Positions 1 through 7,843 of a DNA stretch of 31,681 nt are shown here, piece after piece; the stretch's first letter is position 1, and the number at the start of each line of letters is the position of its first letter. The stretch spans positions 1 through 31,681 of the IMG/VR virus record IMGVR_UViG_3300032285_001938. One strand, 5' to 3'. The notes under the pieces are model-generated. The model ran no database searches. It was not told where the DNA came from and saw nothing but the letters and a program-made list of their open reading frames with translations. Source of the DNA: a virus. Both the position numbers and the translations under genes were made by a program.

Positions 1-123
1 AAATAGCCTACAGCCGAATAATAAGCCACAAATCTGACCCTATGCCACTCCGACAATTCGCGCTTCATGAATCCTTTCCGTTTGGCTACAAACTGCTCCA
101 TAGTGTACTGGTCAAGCTCCCAA
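1..123. repeat. Terminal direct repeat, left copy (circular contig overlap)
   Basis: These 123 bases are identical to 31559-31681. The reading frame of the chaperone extension runs uninterrupted across the join, so the simplest reading is an assembly overlap of a circular or circularly permuted genome of 31558 bp. A true short terminal repeat is possible but less likely, because it would split a conserved gene. Confidence 0.93.
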
Positions 124-245
124 GGATGGAGACCCATTTCACCGTAAGCCTCGGCTAACAATTCCGACCAACCGAACGGCTCACTATTGCTGTGTGTCGG
201 CTGTACCGGGTGCCTCCACCGAAAAAGCCAATGTGAAAGCCTGAG
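1..245 (-). CDS. Tail assembly chaperone extension (GT domain), upstream part, split by the contig ends
   Basis: This frame is open from just after a TGA at 246-248 and continues past base 1 into 31558 and on to the stop at 31417. From about base 185 downward it reads as real protein (GWSELLAEAYGEMGLHPWEL), then joins the piece starting MEQFVAKRK at base 101. That compact helical sequence lies upstream of the nearest ATGs (135-137 and 99-101), which suggests the frame is entered from the preceding chaperone gene by ribosomal frameshifting. In many siphophages such a G/GT pair sits between tail tube and tape measure, exactly as here, and guides tail tube assembly around the tape measure. The alternative is separate initiation at 137 or 101. 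Confidence 0.7.
184..245 (-). other. Candidate programmed +1/-2 frameshift window
   Basis: The chaperone stop is at 184-186 and the first stop upstream in the extension frame is at 246-248, so the switch must happen in these 62 bases. Candidate slip sites in the chaperone frame are GCT TTT TCG (220-228, five T in a row), GCA CCC GGT (205-213, tRNA-Pro could move +1 to CCG) and GAC ACA CAG (190-198, ACA can re-pair two bases back on ACA). The shift is +1 or -2, not the common -1. Confidence 0.5.
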
Positions 246-522
246 TCACCTTTGTAGCATCTTCCATGCCAAGGTCAGAAACCCAATCGGTTACTTCCGC
301 ATCTGTAAAGTCTGGTTGTTTCTTGAGGCTTAGATAATTGCTTAACAAGGCCGCGTGAACTATAGACTTCACAAACTTGAACTGATCGGAAGGGTTGCCA
401 CTTCCTGCAAATTTCAACGGGTCGCTGTCTGTTATTTCCCCAAGGAAGCGAAGCGTTCCAAAGTTAAACTTTAAACCACGCTCCATGCCTCCCAAAAATA
501 GGGTCATGTAGTTTTTACTCAT
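184..522 (-). CDS. Tail assembly chaperone, short form (gpG-like)
   Basis: The 112-residue product lies between the tail tube gene (540-980) and, across the contig ends, the tape measure gene. Position, size and mixed helical sequence fit the first tail assembly chaperone of siphophages, which binds the tape measure protein during tail assembly and is absent from the virion. Its last codons (positions 184-245) overlap an open +1/-2 frame encoding the extension domain, so a minor frameshift product is expected. No catalytic motif is present or expected. The function rests on synteny rather than on a diagnostic motif. Confidence 0.75.
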   Translation of the reverse strand: MSKNYMTLFLGGMERGLKFNFGTLRFLGEITDSDPLKFAGSGNPSDQFKFVKSIVHAALLSNYLSLKKQPDFTDAEVTDWVSDLGMEDATKVTQAFTLAFSVEAPGTADTQQ

Positions 523-539
523 TTTATTGGTCGTTTTTA

Positions 540-980
540 TTAAACAGTTGTATCAATAGTTCCACTGAAAGTGAAAGTCGCAGTAAACTTAATCAAATCA
601 CCTTCGGCAGCTGTAACCTGAATACTTGAAATATAGCCTACACCGGTAGCATAAACGGCAGTACCTACAGCAACGGAACCGCTGATAGCATTTTGATACT
701 TAGCGTAAAGTTTAGTCTTGTTATTGGTGTATCCTGCGAGGTCATTGAATGACAACTCGGTACTTCCAGGCGCGCCATTAACAACACCGCTGAAATTGAT
801 GGTTCCTTCAGGAATATCAACAGCTGCAAAGCTACCACACTTCGTTTTGGTAGTGTTTACATTTGCTGAAAGGTTGAAGTCTGAAGACTCTTCGCAGGTA
901 ATGGTTTTAAGGCCGGTTGCACCTGTAGTATCTGTTGAAATTTGCAGGGTAACTATTGACCCTAAAAGTTCTGTAGCCAT
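540..980 (-). CDS. Major tail tube protein
   Basis: The 146-residue product is rich in beta-strand-forming Ser, Thr, Val and Gly, starts MATELLGSIVTLQIS and ends in alternating strands (FTATFTFSGTIDTTV). It sits after the tail completion genes and before the chaperones, the usual place for the TP901-1/HK97 type tail tube subunit, which stacks as hexamers around the tape measure. No second domain is attached. A similar fold is suspected in the 231-residue protein at 27002-27697; this one is the better candidate for the tube because of its position next to the chaperones. Confidence 0.78.
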   Translation of the reverse strand: MATELLGSIVTLQISTDTTGATGLKTITCEESSDFNLSANVNTTKTKCGSFAAVDIPEGTINFSGVVNGAPGSTELSFNDLAGYTNNKTKLYAKYQNAISGSVAVGTAVYATGVGYISSIQVTAAEGDLIKFTATFTFSGTIDTTV

Positions 981-1002
981 TGCTATTTGTTGTTTGTGTT
1001 AT

Positions 1003-1278
1003 TTATAAAATTGGTTCCTTGAATGCTCTGTAAACGATTTCACCGTACGCCACTTTGCCACTTAACACCGCATAAGATTGAAACTCCCACACACCGGACT
1101 GATCAATATCACCGCTCAATACTGAATATATCAAATATTGCGTCGATGGTGTAGCTGTCCAATAACCGGTGTCTCCGTTCGGTTTTTTATACAATACCCT
1201 TGCTGTTGTAGCTCCGACTACCGAAGTACCACAGTCAAGCGTTATGGTGATTAATGTTTGTTTATTAAATAAGCTCAT
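1003..1278 (-). CDS. Small structural-region protein, unknown
   Basis: I do not recognise this 91-residue protein. It is predicted mostly beta (TLITITLDCG, ARVLYKKPNGDTGYW, YLIYSVLSG, GVWEFQSYAVLSG), resembling the small Ig-like or tail-associated proteins encoded between tail completion and tail tube genes. Its ATG overlaps the TGA of the gene before it (1275-1277), so the two are translationally coupled. A minor virion or assembly role is an inference from location. Confidence 0.7.
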   Translation of the reverse strand: MSLFNKQTLITITLDCGTSVVGATTARVLYKKPNGDTGYWTATPSTQYLIYSVLSGDIDQSGVWEFQSYAVLSGKVAYGEIVYRAFKEPIL

Positions 1279-1523
1279 CCTGTTATGTTTGTTTCAAAGG
1301 TTGATGGCCATCCAATGCCCCTCGTATCTAACTTACTTTTATCTGCAAGTTGTGGCTCCACAATAGACTTCCATGCCAATAATTTGTATTCATGCACTCC
1401 TATGACAAACGTTTGCATATTAACGTTATAATAGGCCGTGTCGATAGACAAGTAAATTATATTCCCTGCGCTTGGTAGTGCTGAAAGTGGTAAGGCTGAT
1501 ATGGGAGCGAAACCCAACATCAT
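1275..1523 (-). CDS. Small structural-region protein, unknown
   Basis: This 82-residue product begins MMLGFAPISALPLSALPSA, an alanine/proline-rich start often seen on small head-tail or tail proteins, followed by a beta-rich middle and a DTRGIGWPSTFETN segment. It overlaps both neighbours by 4 nt (ATGA). The hydrophobic start is too proline-rich to be a convincing membrane segment. Probably a minor tail or head-tail joining component, but I cannot assign a family. Confidence 0.68.
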   Translation of the reverse strand: MMLGFAPISALPLSALPSAGNIIYLSIDTAYYNVNMQTFVIGVHEYKLLAWKSIVEPQLADKSKLDTRGIGWPSTFETNITG

Positions 1524-1951
1524 TGTATGACCCTATTTCTAATTACCAATGTTTTTTTAATCTCGAATCCTCTTGCCGTTTGTATTGCAATATCGTCCAC
1601 TGTGTTCACGAGCTTTGCGTAGCTAATTTTGTAAGGCGCATCGATACTTAATCCGTTGGTAGTCACCGTTGGAAAAAGTATGTCTGTAATTTGGCTTGCA
1701 ATTACATCAGGGATTGTTTTACTTGTAGCTGACCTTTGTACCGAAACGATTTGCAAGTTCACATCGCATTCACCTGCAAAATAGCTTTTCGTGTTTGCGC
1801 TGGTCATGTTTTGAGTCGTAACCCGAACATAAAAGAATTCGTCAGTCTCAGCTTTATCATCCATGAACGGCACATCTTTAATGCCGTATTGAACGTTGCC
1901 GTCCAATGCAGCTATGTATGATGCTCTTAATGCCGTTCCGAAATCTGTCAT
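1520..1951 (-). CDS. Tail completion protein, gp17/DUF3168-like
   Basis: The 143-residue protein follows the HK97 gp10-like gene and precedes the tail tube, the normal place for the tail terminator or completion protein. Its layout, an N-terminal helix (FGTALRASYIAALDG), a central strand-rich segment (VNLQIVSVQRS), a helix (IPDVIASQITDILF) and a final strand (RGFEIKKTLVIRNRV), is typical of the gp17/gpU fold that closes the head-proximal end of the tail tube. Assignment rests on layout and synteny. It overlaps the previous gene by 4 nt. Confidence 0.65.
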   Translation of the reverse strand: MTDFGTALRASYIAALDGNVQYGIKDVPFMDDKAETDEFFYVRVTTQNMTSANTKSYFAGECDVNLQIVSVQRSATSKTIPDVIASQITDILFPTVTTNGLSIDAPYKISYAKLVNTVDDIAIQTARGFEIKKTLVIRNRVIQ

Positions 1952-2478
1952 CGTTGTACGTTTTTCTGCCCTTGTTTTAAGGCTTCAAGGTAACCCTTTT
2001 TAATAAGTTCAATCCTGTTTTGGCCGTTTTTTGTTGTAAAGAAAAAAGGATGCGCTTTAACTCCGTTTTTCATGATGTGCCACCACACGGCCTTCCAATC
2101 ATTCACGCCTTTCTTACTTGCCCACTGCTCAATAGTTTTTTTGCTATTCACTCCACCACTTCCACGCCCCTTAAATTGTGCAGCATAACCTCCAACCCAA
2201 TTAGGAACACTTACTTTCTTTTTAGTACCAAATTCCATGTAGGCAGCGTAATCTGTCTGAGCAACGAATTCAACGCTAAGTCCTTTTTGTTCGTAGCTGA
2301 TTGAATTCTTTAACCTTGCAACATATACCGGAGCATCACGCTGCATATCTGCTTTAACTTTTTGCGCCATGTCTGTAATTTCAATCTTCATGGCAGCCTG
2401 AGAATTCTTATTAAGCGATTTATAAAAATTCTCAACTTCCTTGAATCCTTTTGTCTCTATAGTTATAAACTTGCTCAA
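1948..2478 (-). CDS. HK97 gp10-like head-tail/tail completion protein
   Basis: The 176-residue protein has the HK97 gp10 pattern: a long N-terminal helix (FYKSLNKNSQAAMKIEITDMAQKV), a DAPVYVARLKNSISYE segment, YAAYMEFGTKK, and HPFFFTTKNG near the C terminus. YxxYxEFGT and HPFF are hallmarks of this neck-region family. The start codon is a TTG whose last two bases form the TGA of the upstream gene (TTGA overlap); no in-frame ATG gives a plausible length. The coupling suggests re-initiation. Confidence 0.85.
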   Translation of the reverse strand: MSKFITIETKGFKEVENFYKSLNKNSQAAMKIEITDMAQKVKADMQRDAPVYVARLKNSISYEQKGLSVEFVAQTDYAAYMEFGTKKKVSVPNWVGGYAAQFKGRGSGGVNSKKTIEQWASKKGVNDWKAVWWHIMKNGVKAHPFFFTTKNGQNRIELIKKGYLEALKQGQKNVQR

Positions 2479-2807
2479 CTAATCCGCTGAATTTGAAAAG
2501 TATAAAAACGCCTATCTTCCAATTGCCTCCAATAATTTAATATTTCATAAGTTTTACTCTCAATTACTATAACTGTATCTTTTGTTATATGATCCTCTAA
2601 CGATGTCTTGTAGAAACAAACAAAGTCGCAAAGGTCTGTCATCATATCTTTTCCATCAATAAAAACCCTTGCTCCTCCTGTTCTTGTCATACTTCCACGC
2701 GTAGTACAAAGATTGCTGAAACTATCGAAATAGCCTCCGCTACCGTCCTCTGTCTTAGATACGGTCTTAAATGTTGCTATATGCCAAAAGTCACCTAAAC
2801 GAGCCAA
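2475..2807 (-). CDS. Head closure / head-tail adaptor protein
   Basis: The 110-residue protein resembles SPP1 gp16-like adaptors: an N-terminal strand pair with a GSGGYFDSF turn, a TRGSMTRTGG segment, and a C-terminal VIVIESKTYEILNYWRQLEDRRFYTFQIQRI hairpin, where the family usually has a 'typeIxxvxxxdxrrryleixc' ending. It plugs the connector before tail attachment. The likely start is TTG, since the first ATG lies deep inside; it overlaps the gp6-like gene by 13 nt. Confidence 0.8.
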   Translation of the reverse strand: MARLGDFWHIATFKTVSKTEDGSGGYFDSFSNLCTTRGSMTRTGGARVFIDGKDMMTDLCDFVCFYKTSLEDHITKDTVIVIESKTYEILNYWRQLEDRRFYTFQIQRIS

Positions 2808-3352
2808 GATTTCAATTTAAATTGTGATAACAACTTTCTTGCCTGTTCGCTCTGAATTCCTGCATCGTTACTTTCCCCTCTGTTATTATACCTCCAAACA
2901 ACCTCTTCAACAATGGCCTGCTTTAATGATTTAGGAACTTGTAAACCTACGGAAGGGTAACCGGCCGAATAAGTTACTTTTAAATAATCGTACATTGGAC
3001 TAACAATGTAAGGATACTTACCACCTCTTACAGTGTATTGAGTCACTGTATCACCATCCGCATCAACGATGGCAGTAATTTCATCAACAGGCGCGCCAGG
3101 TAGAACAATATTACCGCACTCATTACGAAGTTCGGCTTCGATGGACTTTTCAATGATGGAAATTTCACAGAACCTTTCTACCGCTTCCCTGCAATTGCTA
3201 ATCAACATAGCAATGAAAGTATCATCATCGTTGAAGTCGTAGTCCGTAGTCGTATCAAATCTCATGTTTAACTGAAATTTGACATCGTCTATGCTAATCG
3301 GTTCTGGGCCGGTCTCGGTAAGTACGTTATATCGCGCTTCGTTGTAGTACAT
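2795..3352 (-). CDS. gp6-like head-tail connector protein
   Basis: The 185-residue protein fits the gp6/gp15-type connector: N-terminal PISIDDVKFQLNM, an acidic stretch, then IAMLISNCREAVERFCEISI, a central beta domain (LPGAPVDEITAIVDADG and YLKVTYSAGYPS) and a C-terminal helix (LKQAIVEEVVWRYNNRGES). The order 'LK..Lr......dd..l..li..Are..E......' followed by 'y.aGy' is diagnostic for the family, which forms a ring beneath the portal. It shares one base with the next gene's end. Confidence 0.88.
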   Translation of the reverse strand: MYYNEARYNVLTETGPEPISIDDVKFQLNMRFDTTTDYDFNDDDTFIAMLISNCREAVERFCEISIIEKSIEAELRNECGNIVLPGAPVDEITAIVDADGDTVTQYTVRGGKYPYIVSPMYDYLKVTYSAGYPSVGLQVPKSLKQAIVEEVVWRYNNRGESNDAGIQSEQARKLLSQFKLKSWLV

Positions 3353-3549
3353 TACTTTATTTTCTTTTTGCGTTCAGGTTTCAGCACAGCGGCTTTACTT
3401 TCACTGGTTTCTTCGCCATATGGTTCAATTTTATTTTTGTTCAATAGTTCTTTAAACCGTTCTTCACTTATCACAATAACCTCACCAATATTATGATATT
3501 GGCGTGTAAACTTATCGATAAATGCGGAAATTATTTTAGCTTTCTTCAT
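3352..3549 (-). CDS. Small basic protein, unknown (capsid-connector interval)
   Basis: This 65-residue product has a short folded part (FTRQYHNIGEVIVISEERFKELLNKNKIEPY) and a lysine-rich tail (KPERKKKIK). Small proteins with an 'rF..Ll....iep' segment often sit between capsid and gp6-like genes and may be head decoration or maturation factors, but I cannot assign a function. It begins just downstream of the terminator at 3554-3582, so its expression depends on read-through from the capsid gene. Confidence 0.7.
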   Translation of the reverse strand: MKKAKIISAFIDKFTRQYHNIGEVIVISEERFKELLNKNKIEPYGEETSESKAAVLKPERKKKIK

Positions 3550-3553
3550 AAGT

Positions 3554-3582
3554 AAAAATTAGGGGAGAGTTACCCCTCCCCT
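3554..3582 (-). terminator. Rho-independent terminator after the major capsid gene
   Basis: On the minus strand AGGGGAG (3582-3576) pairs with CTCCCCT (3567-3561) around an 8-nt loop and is followed by AATTTTTA. It fills the 39-bp gap between the capsid gene and the next gene. A partial terminator here would make capsid mRNA more abundant than the connector and tail mRNA downstream, which must still be transcribed by read-through. Confidence 0.8.
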
Positions 3583-3588
3583 TATTAA

Positions 3589-4704
3589 TTAGGCAACGTT
3601 ACCAAGGTCTGCGAAGATGGCAGAAGCAGGGAACATCAGGTTTACTTCTTCAAGGCACTCGATACGTGCAGTAATCAAGTTCTTCTGAACGTTGTCAGAA
3701 TCTTGCTCAAAGAATTCAATCATCAAACCTTCAGCTTCAACGCGCTCGATAAAGTTGTTATCCAGTACCAGTACCTTGTCGTCAGCAATCCAAGGAGCGG
3801 CAATGATAGGTACGCCTGAGATGGTCATTGAGCCATTAGGAGCAGTTACCACGCCACCGCTTCCGCTGTAGTACCCGTTAGTATAGGTCAGCTTATTCAA
3901 GCGGCCCAACTGAGTAGGATTAACCAAAGCATAAGAGGCATCAAACAGAGCAGTGCGCTGATTAGCGATATAGTCAATCAATGCCTTCACGTCATCAGTT
4001 TCTGAAGTGGTAGTTGAGCCAGTTGCAGCACCTGAAACGGTAGTGTAGAAAGCACTGTTCTCAGCCTTGTAAAACTCTCTCAAAAGCATGGTAGGGAGAG
4101 TCTGTTGGAAGAAAGGCAAAGACTTAGCCAATTGCTTTGAAAAACGAGCAAAACCAGATACATACTTAGTAACGGTTTTAACCTCTGTCAAATCAAAATC
4201 GATTTGAGTCTTAGCGTTTCCTTCAGTTTGTGCGCTGATTGAACCTTCACCGGCTGACTCACGATAATAAGCCTGCACCAAAGTAGAACTATTAGAAGTT
4301 CTAATCAAATCACGGAAGTTAGGCATCTGAGAGGGCAGGATGGCGTTGGTGCCATAGTTTACCACGCTATCACCAGTAAGGTTATTGGAGATGGTCATGT
4401 TACCAACAGCTTTCAGTTCCATCTTGTAACGGCCACCACCACGAGAAAGGGACTTTGACAAATCAGCCCACTCTTCTTTCACTTGATCAGCAAAAACTTG
4501 TCCAAAAGACTTCTTGCTTTCAAATGTCTTAGCAATAGTATTTTGTGCAGCAATTAAAGAATCAAGTGCTTTTTGATTCTTGTCGGCTTCGTCACGCAAT
4601 ACATTAACTGAAGATTTTACTTCGCTCAAGCCAGCCTCAAACTGGGCAGCTTTTTCGTTGAAGCCTTTAACGCCTGCTTCGATGGCTTTCAATTCATTTT
4701 CCAT
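3589..4704 (-). CDS. Major capsid protein, HK97 fold
   Basis: The 371-residue protein starts with a coiled-coil delta/scaffold domain (about residues 1-65, with repeated Glu, Lys and Ala heptads), normally removed by the prohead protease encoded upstream. The remainder has the Phage_capsid pattern: a flexible arm, YYRESAGEGSISAQTEGNAK near 145-165, KYVSGFARFSKQLAKSLP, then YALVNPTQLGRLNKL and GVPIIAAPWIADDKVLVLD, typical of the A-domain and spine. It lies after the protease and before a terminator, as expected for the most highly expressed virion gene. Confidence 0.95.
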   Translation of the reverse strand: MENELKAIEAGVKGFNEKAAQFEAGLSEVKSSVNVLRDEADKNQKALDSLIAAQNTIAKTFESKKSFGQVFADQVKEEWADLSKSLSRGGGRYKMELKAVGNMTISNNLTGDSVVNYGTNAILPSQMPNFRDLIRTSNSSTLVQAYYRESAGEGSISAQTEGNAKTQIDFDLTEVKTVTKYVSGFARFSKQLAKSLPFFQQTLPTMLLREFYKAENSAFYTTVSGAATGSTTTSETDDVKALIDYIANQRTALFDASYALVNPTQLGRLNKLTYTNGYYSGSGGVVTAPNGSMTISGVPIIAAPWIADDKVLVLDNNFIERVEAEGLMIEFFEQDSDNVQKNLITARIECLEEVNLMFPASAIFADLGNVA

Positions 4705-4706
4705 TG

Positions 4707-5447
4707 TTAGAATAGTTTTATTATGTTATCAATCAGTTGCATTTCCTTTGCGTAGTCCGGTACAATGGCCTTGGCCGGTTGTATGGTTTCATTTTGCTGC
4801 TGGATGGCTGCAAATAAATTCTTTATACGTTCATTGAGCATTTGTAACCTCATTTCGACAAGTTCAAACGATTCATCGCTAATGTTTCCATTGCGAAGAG
4901 TTTTAGTTACAAGCTCAAGGTCTTTGTTTAGTTGTTCTAATTCGCTGTTGGCTTCCTCTTTAGATATGGACTTGCCTGCCGACAAAGTAGGTGTATTTGG
5001 ATTCGCGCCCCACAAAACAGCGGAACCTTCGTACAGCATTACTTCTTTAATCAGGTTGTAATCGCTTTTTGTTTCTTCCTTAATAGTCCTGAATCCAATT
5101 GAATGCTCGGTAATATGTCCGCTCTTGTAGAACTCCAATACATCGTTGCCCCAGGTAGTATTAGGTATATTGGTTACCCCTACCAACATATCACCCTCAA
5201 CAAATAGCTCACTAAATTTACCTACGGCTGATTTAAGCGAAGGATTATGGTCAGTTAGGTGCCAAATTTGATTTTTTGCTTTAGGACCGCGTTCGTTCAA
5301 TGTTTTAGTGTATGCGCTTGAGTCGATGACATCCCCGTCAAGGTCTTTGCTGCCCATTTGTGAGATGGCAACTTTTACTCTGCGGTCATTCTCTGATAAA
5401 TCAATCAGCCCACCGCTGAAATTCTTAGTATTGAAAAAACTCTTCAT
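4707..5447 (-). CDS. Prohead (HK97-family) serine protease
   Basis: The 246-residue protein carries the prohead protease core: DRRVKVAISQMGSKDLDGDVID near the N terminus, a histidine-containing strand IWHLTDHNP (H63 or H67) and the serine motif EHSIGF (S116), matching the family's His/Ser catalytic pair. Then come YEGSAVLWGANPNTP, another family segment, and a Glu-rich coiled coil ending in Gln/Glu stretches that may act as internal scaffold. It cleaves the delta domain of the capsid protein encoded 2 bp downstream. Confidence 0.93.
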   Translation of the reverse strand: MKSFFNTKNFSGGLIDLSENDRRVKVAISQMGSKDLDGDVIDSSAYTKTLNERGPKAKNQIWHLTDHNPSLKSAVGKFSELFVEGDMLVGVTNIPNTTWGNDVLEFYKSGHITEHSIGFRTIKEETKSDYNLIKEVMLYEGSAVLWGANPNTPTLSAGKSISKEEANSELEQLNKDLELVTKTLRNGNISDESFELVEMRLQMLNERIKNLFAAIQQQNETIQPAKAIVPDYAKEMQLIDNIIKLF

Positions 5448-6290
5448 TTATTGATTGTTTAGCATATTAATTAATCGTTGAGCTGTGCGTGATTGCCTGC
5501 GGCTTACTGTGTACGTGCGACCGGCTCCCATGATGGGCTTACCATTGGCATCGCGTTTGATGGAGTATTCCAAGTGGCACCTACAATTTATTGTTTGGTC
5601 AGGCGCACCGTTCGGGTCTCCAGGGTAAGCAAGACCTGGCAGGAATTCCTGATTCATGTCTATTTTCTGCGTGTCAAGTTCAAGGTGACTATGACGGGTT
5701 CTATTGTCATGCACCGCGACCCACTCCTTCCAAGTAGCGAATCCTGTTTGCTGCGCTCCCATGTTGGCACCGAAGTTGATAGCTCTATTGGATTCTGTTC
5801 TTGCAATCATTCGCGCCCTCCATGCAAGAAATTGCGAAGTTTCCACTTGCTGCACCAGCCACTCGATGGAACGGCCTTCGGTAATCATCTGTGCTATTTT
5901 TTCTTCAATCATCTTTCTAGTAGTGGCAGTGATAGGCACCACTACTTTATCCATCAAAAATAAACCAAAATAATCGAGTATTTGCTGAGTCCATGTGGCG
6001 TTAAAGCCCATGTTTTTTTGCTGCCTTGATTCCTTTCTCAACCGCTGATATACTTCCCCTGCTTTCGCTTTTCCTGCCACAAGATACAACCGCTGAATCA
6101 CCGGCCCGATATTGGCGTTGATAAGTGTTGTTTGCATCCTGGATTGAGCTACTGAGAAGCCTGAAGATTTGATGTCTGAGGTAAATGACTTTACTTGAGA
6201 CACTAATGCTTTGAGAATCCTATCGTAAAATAGTTTCTCGTATTTGCGTCTAAACCGTTCATTCTTTCTTATTTTCTCCCTTCTGCTCAT
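5448..6290 (-). CDS. MuF-like minor head protein
   Basis: The 280-residue protein has a basic helical N-terminal half and a C-terminal phage Mu gpF-like domain: RMIARTESNRAINFGANMGAQ (160-180), WVAVHDNRTRHSHLELD (190-206) and GAPDQTINCRCHLEY (228-242), including the NCRC cysteines typical of the family. It lies between portal and protease and is normally an internal or portal-associated head protein. No toxin domain is attached. It abuts the protease gene. Confidence 0.92.
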   Translation of the reverse strand: MSRREKIRKNERFRRKYEKLFYDRILKALVSQVKSFTSDIKSSGFSVAQSRMQTTLINANIGPVIQRLYLVAGKAKAGEVYQRLRKESRQQKNMGFNATWTQQILDYFGLFLMDKVVVPITATTRKMIEEKIAQMITEGRSIEWLVQQVETSQFLAWRARMIARTESNRAINFGANMGAQQTGFATWKEWVAVHDNRTRHSHLELDTQKIDMNQEFLPGLAYPGDPNGAPDQTINCRCHLEYSIKRDANGKPIMGAGRTYTVSRRQSRTAQRLINMLNNQ

Positions 6291-6435
6291 AATGTTTTAT
6301 CAGCTCCCATATTTTCTCGGTCATCATGTGTCTAAGCCCATTTTTATGTATCCTTTTCAACGGGCAGTCTGTTTTTAGTATCGGGATAGTTTCGTTTACT
6401 ATCTCCTGTATTTTAGCTTGGTTCTCCTGATTCAT
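6259..6435 (-). CDS. Small helical protein in the portal-MuF junction, unknown
   Basis: A 58-residue frame (MNQENQAKIQEIVNETIPIL... ending QKGENKKE) starts at the ATG whose complement lies at 6433-6435. It overlaps the portal end by 23 nt and the MuF start by 32 nt, and fills what would otherwise be a 122-bp gap. The protein is predicted helical with two charged segments, and dense packing elsewhere makes a gene here likely. I do not recognise it; a small head or portal accessory protein is possible. Confidence 0.6.
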   Translation of the reverse strand: MNQENQAKIQEIVNETIPILKTDCPLKRIHKNGLRHMMTEKIWELIKHYEQKGENKKE

Positions 6436-7843
6436 AATCTATCATTCCGCTGCCGTTCAAGTTGGATTGAATCTGTGCAAGCTGGGTTTCATCCATTGTA
6501 GCCAAAAGTTCCTGCAAAGTCACCTTACCACTATCAAATAAGATAAGGTCTTTCGGCAAATCTGCAGGGACATCTAAGTCCATCATCTCGAGCTTGTAAG
6601 CCTCAGGTACTGGCAGCTCTTTTACCCATTTCCATTTCTCCGCCTTGTCTTCGTGCAGTTCCTGAAAACAATCAGCATCGAAGTCGATGTAAACATTTTC
6701 TCCTTTTAACCCCCAGTCACTTTGCACTTTCTTGTTTAGGTGATCACGTGTAGCAATAAGGTGAGGCATCACACATCGCTGCGTAAGTGCTTTTTCCCCT
6801 TCTTTTTGGTTGTTGTAGGTCTTGTTATCAGGGTCATTCAGCAACTGCGAAGGAACGCCCCAAATATTGGCAAGCCTCCTAAGGTCAAGGTCTTCAGCCT
6901 TCAAAATATTCAAGTCCACCACTGAATCTCCCACCTTGATGAATCCGACCGGAAAGCCGCTTGTTGCAATCTTACCGCTGTTGGAAGCACCGCTGTATTG
7001 AGAGGCCAGCACCTGCTTAACTGCTTTGGCTTGTTCCAAACCTTCCTCAGGTTGGATGCGATCATCGTTTACGTACAAAATACCATCTGCTCCACCGTTT
7101 TCAAACTTGGCCGCTGAGGCTGTTTTGGCATAGTTGTTTCGTGTGAGATTCTTCAATGCTGCCTTTAGCGGAGATTGCCCGTAAAGATGTGAGCCCTGCC
7201 AATAGTACTCAGGGTTCCAATATTTTTCGTGCATGACTGATTCACGAGTAAAGTTCAGCATCTCCGTAGCCATCAACTTATACCCAACTACTCTATTTGG
7301 GAATCCCAATGTTGCCAATATGGTCATGTACTGCGATGGGAGAGCCTGCAGCTCTATGGGTATCCCAGCATTGGCACCTGCATCGAGTAAATTTGCCCAC
7401 CAAAACTTATTACCGGTCAGCATTTTATAAGCCGCTCCGTTGGCTACAAAATCGCCAAAGGTTTCGTTTTCATTTGGCCACATTAATAACTCCGCCCATC
7501 GTCCTGTACGGCTGTTAAAAGTGGTAATTTCTTCAAGCGATTTCTTCCGATACTTTACTGCTTGTTTGTAATCTTTAGCGGCTAAAGCGGCCTTGTATTG
7601 CTTCATAGCTGCCTCGTCCACCACTTTATAAAGTTCCCATTCGGGCATTCTTGCTTTTTCAGTTACCAGATTAATCGCAGAGTAAACAATATCGTTTGCG
7701 GCGTATCCATTACGAATGTAGTTTTCGGAGGTGTCAGCCATCCAAACAAGGGAGCCGTTTACATAAGCATAAGAGCCGCTTCCTGTTGGAAGAGCTTGTT
7801 TGATGTTAAATAATTTGGCTACCGCCTTTTGTATCGAGTTCAA
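6413..7843 (-). CDS. Portal protein (HK97 gp3-type)
   Basis: The 476-residue protein has the portal signature: NGYAANDIVYSAINLVTEKA at the start, ELLMWPNENETFGDFVANGAAYKMLTGNKFWW, AASAAKFENGGADGILYVND, and VGDSVVDLNILKAEDLDLRRLANIWGVPSQLLND, where the family has 'le.....i..iFgVPp.llg'. It forms the dodecameric DNA entry ring. The start is TTG within a TTGA overlap with the terminase stop; the next ATG is about 35 codons in and would remove conserved sequence. Confidence 0.94.
   Translation of the reverse strand: MNSIQKAVAKLFNIKQALPTGSGSYAYVNGSLVWMADTSENYIRNGYAANDIVYSAINLVTEKARMPEWELYKVVDEAAMKQYKAALAAKDYKQAVKYRKKSLEEITTFNSRTGRWAELLMWPNENETFGDFVANGAAYKMLTGNKFWWANLLDAGANAGIPIELQALPSQYMTILATLGFPNRVVGYKLMATEMLNFTRESVMHEKYWNPEYYWQGSHLYGQSPLKAALKNLTRNNYAKTASAAKFENGGADGILYVNDDRIQPEEGLEQAKAVKQVLASQYSGASNSGKIATSGFPVGFIKVGDSVVDLNILKAEDLDLRRLANIWGVPSQLLNDPDNKTYNNQKEGEKALTQRCVMPHLIATRDHLNKKVQSDWGLKGENVYIDFDADCFQELHEDKAEKWKWVKELPVPEAYKLEMMDLDVPADLPKDLILFDSGKVTLQELLATMDETQLAQIQSNLNGSGMIDYESGEPS

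Noticed and set aside
1-123. Terminal repeat considered as a genuine short packaging repeat
   Set aside because: It lies inside the conserved chaperone extension and the frame is continuous when the copies are merged, which favours an assembly overlap.
5493-5963. Plus-strand open frame of 156 residues opposite the MuF gene
   Set aside because: The minus-strand MuF gene has clear family motifs over the same bases; the plus frame is cysteine- and histidine-rich without any motif.
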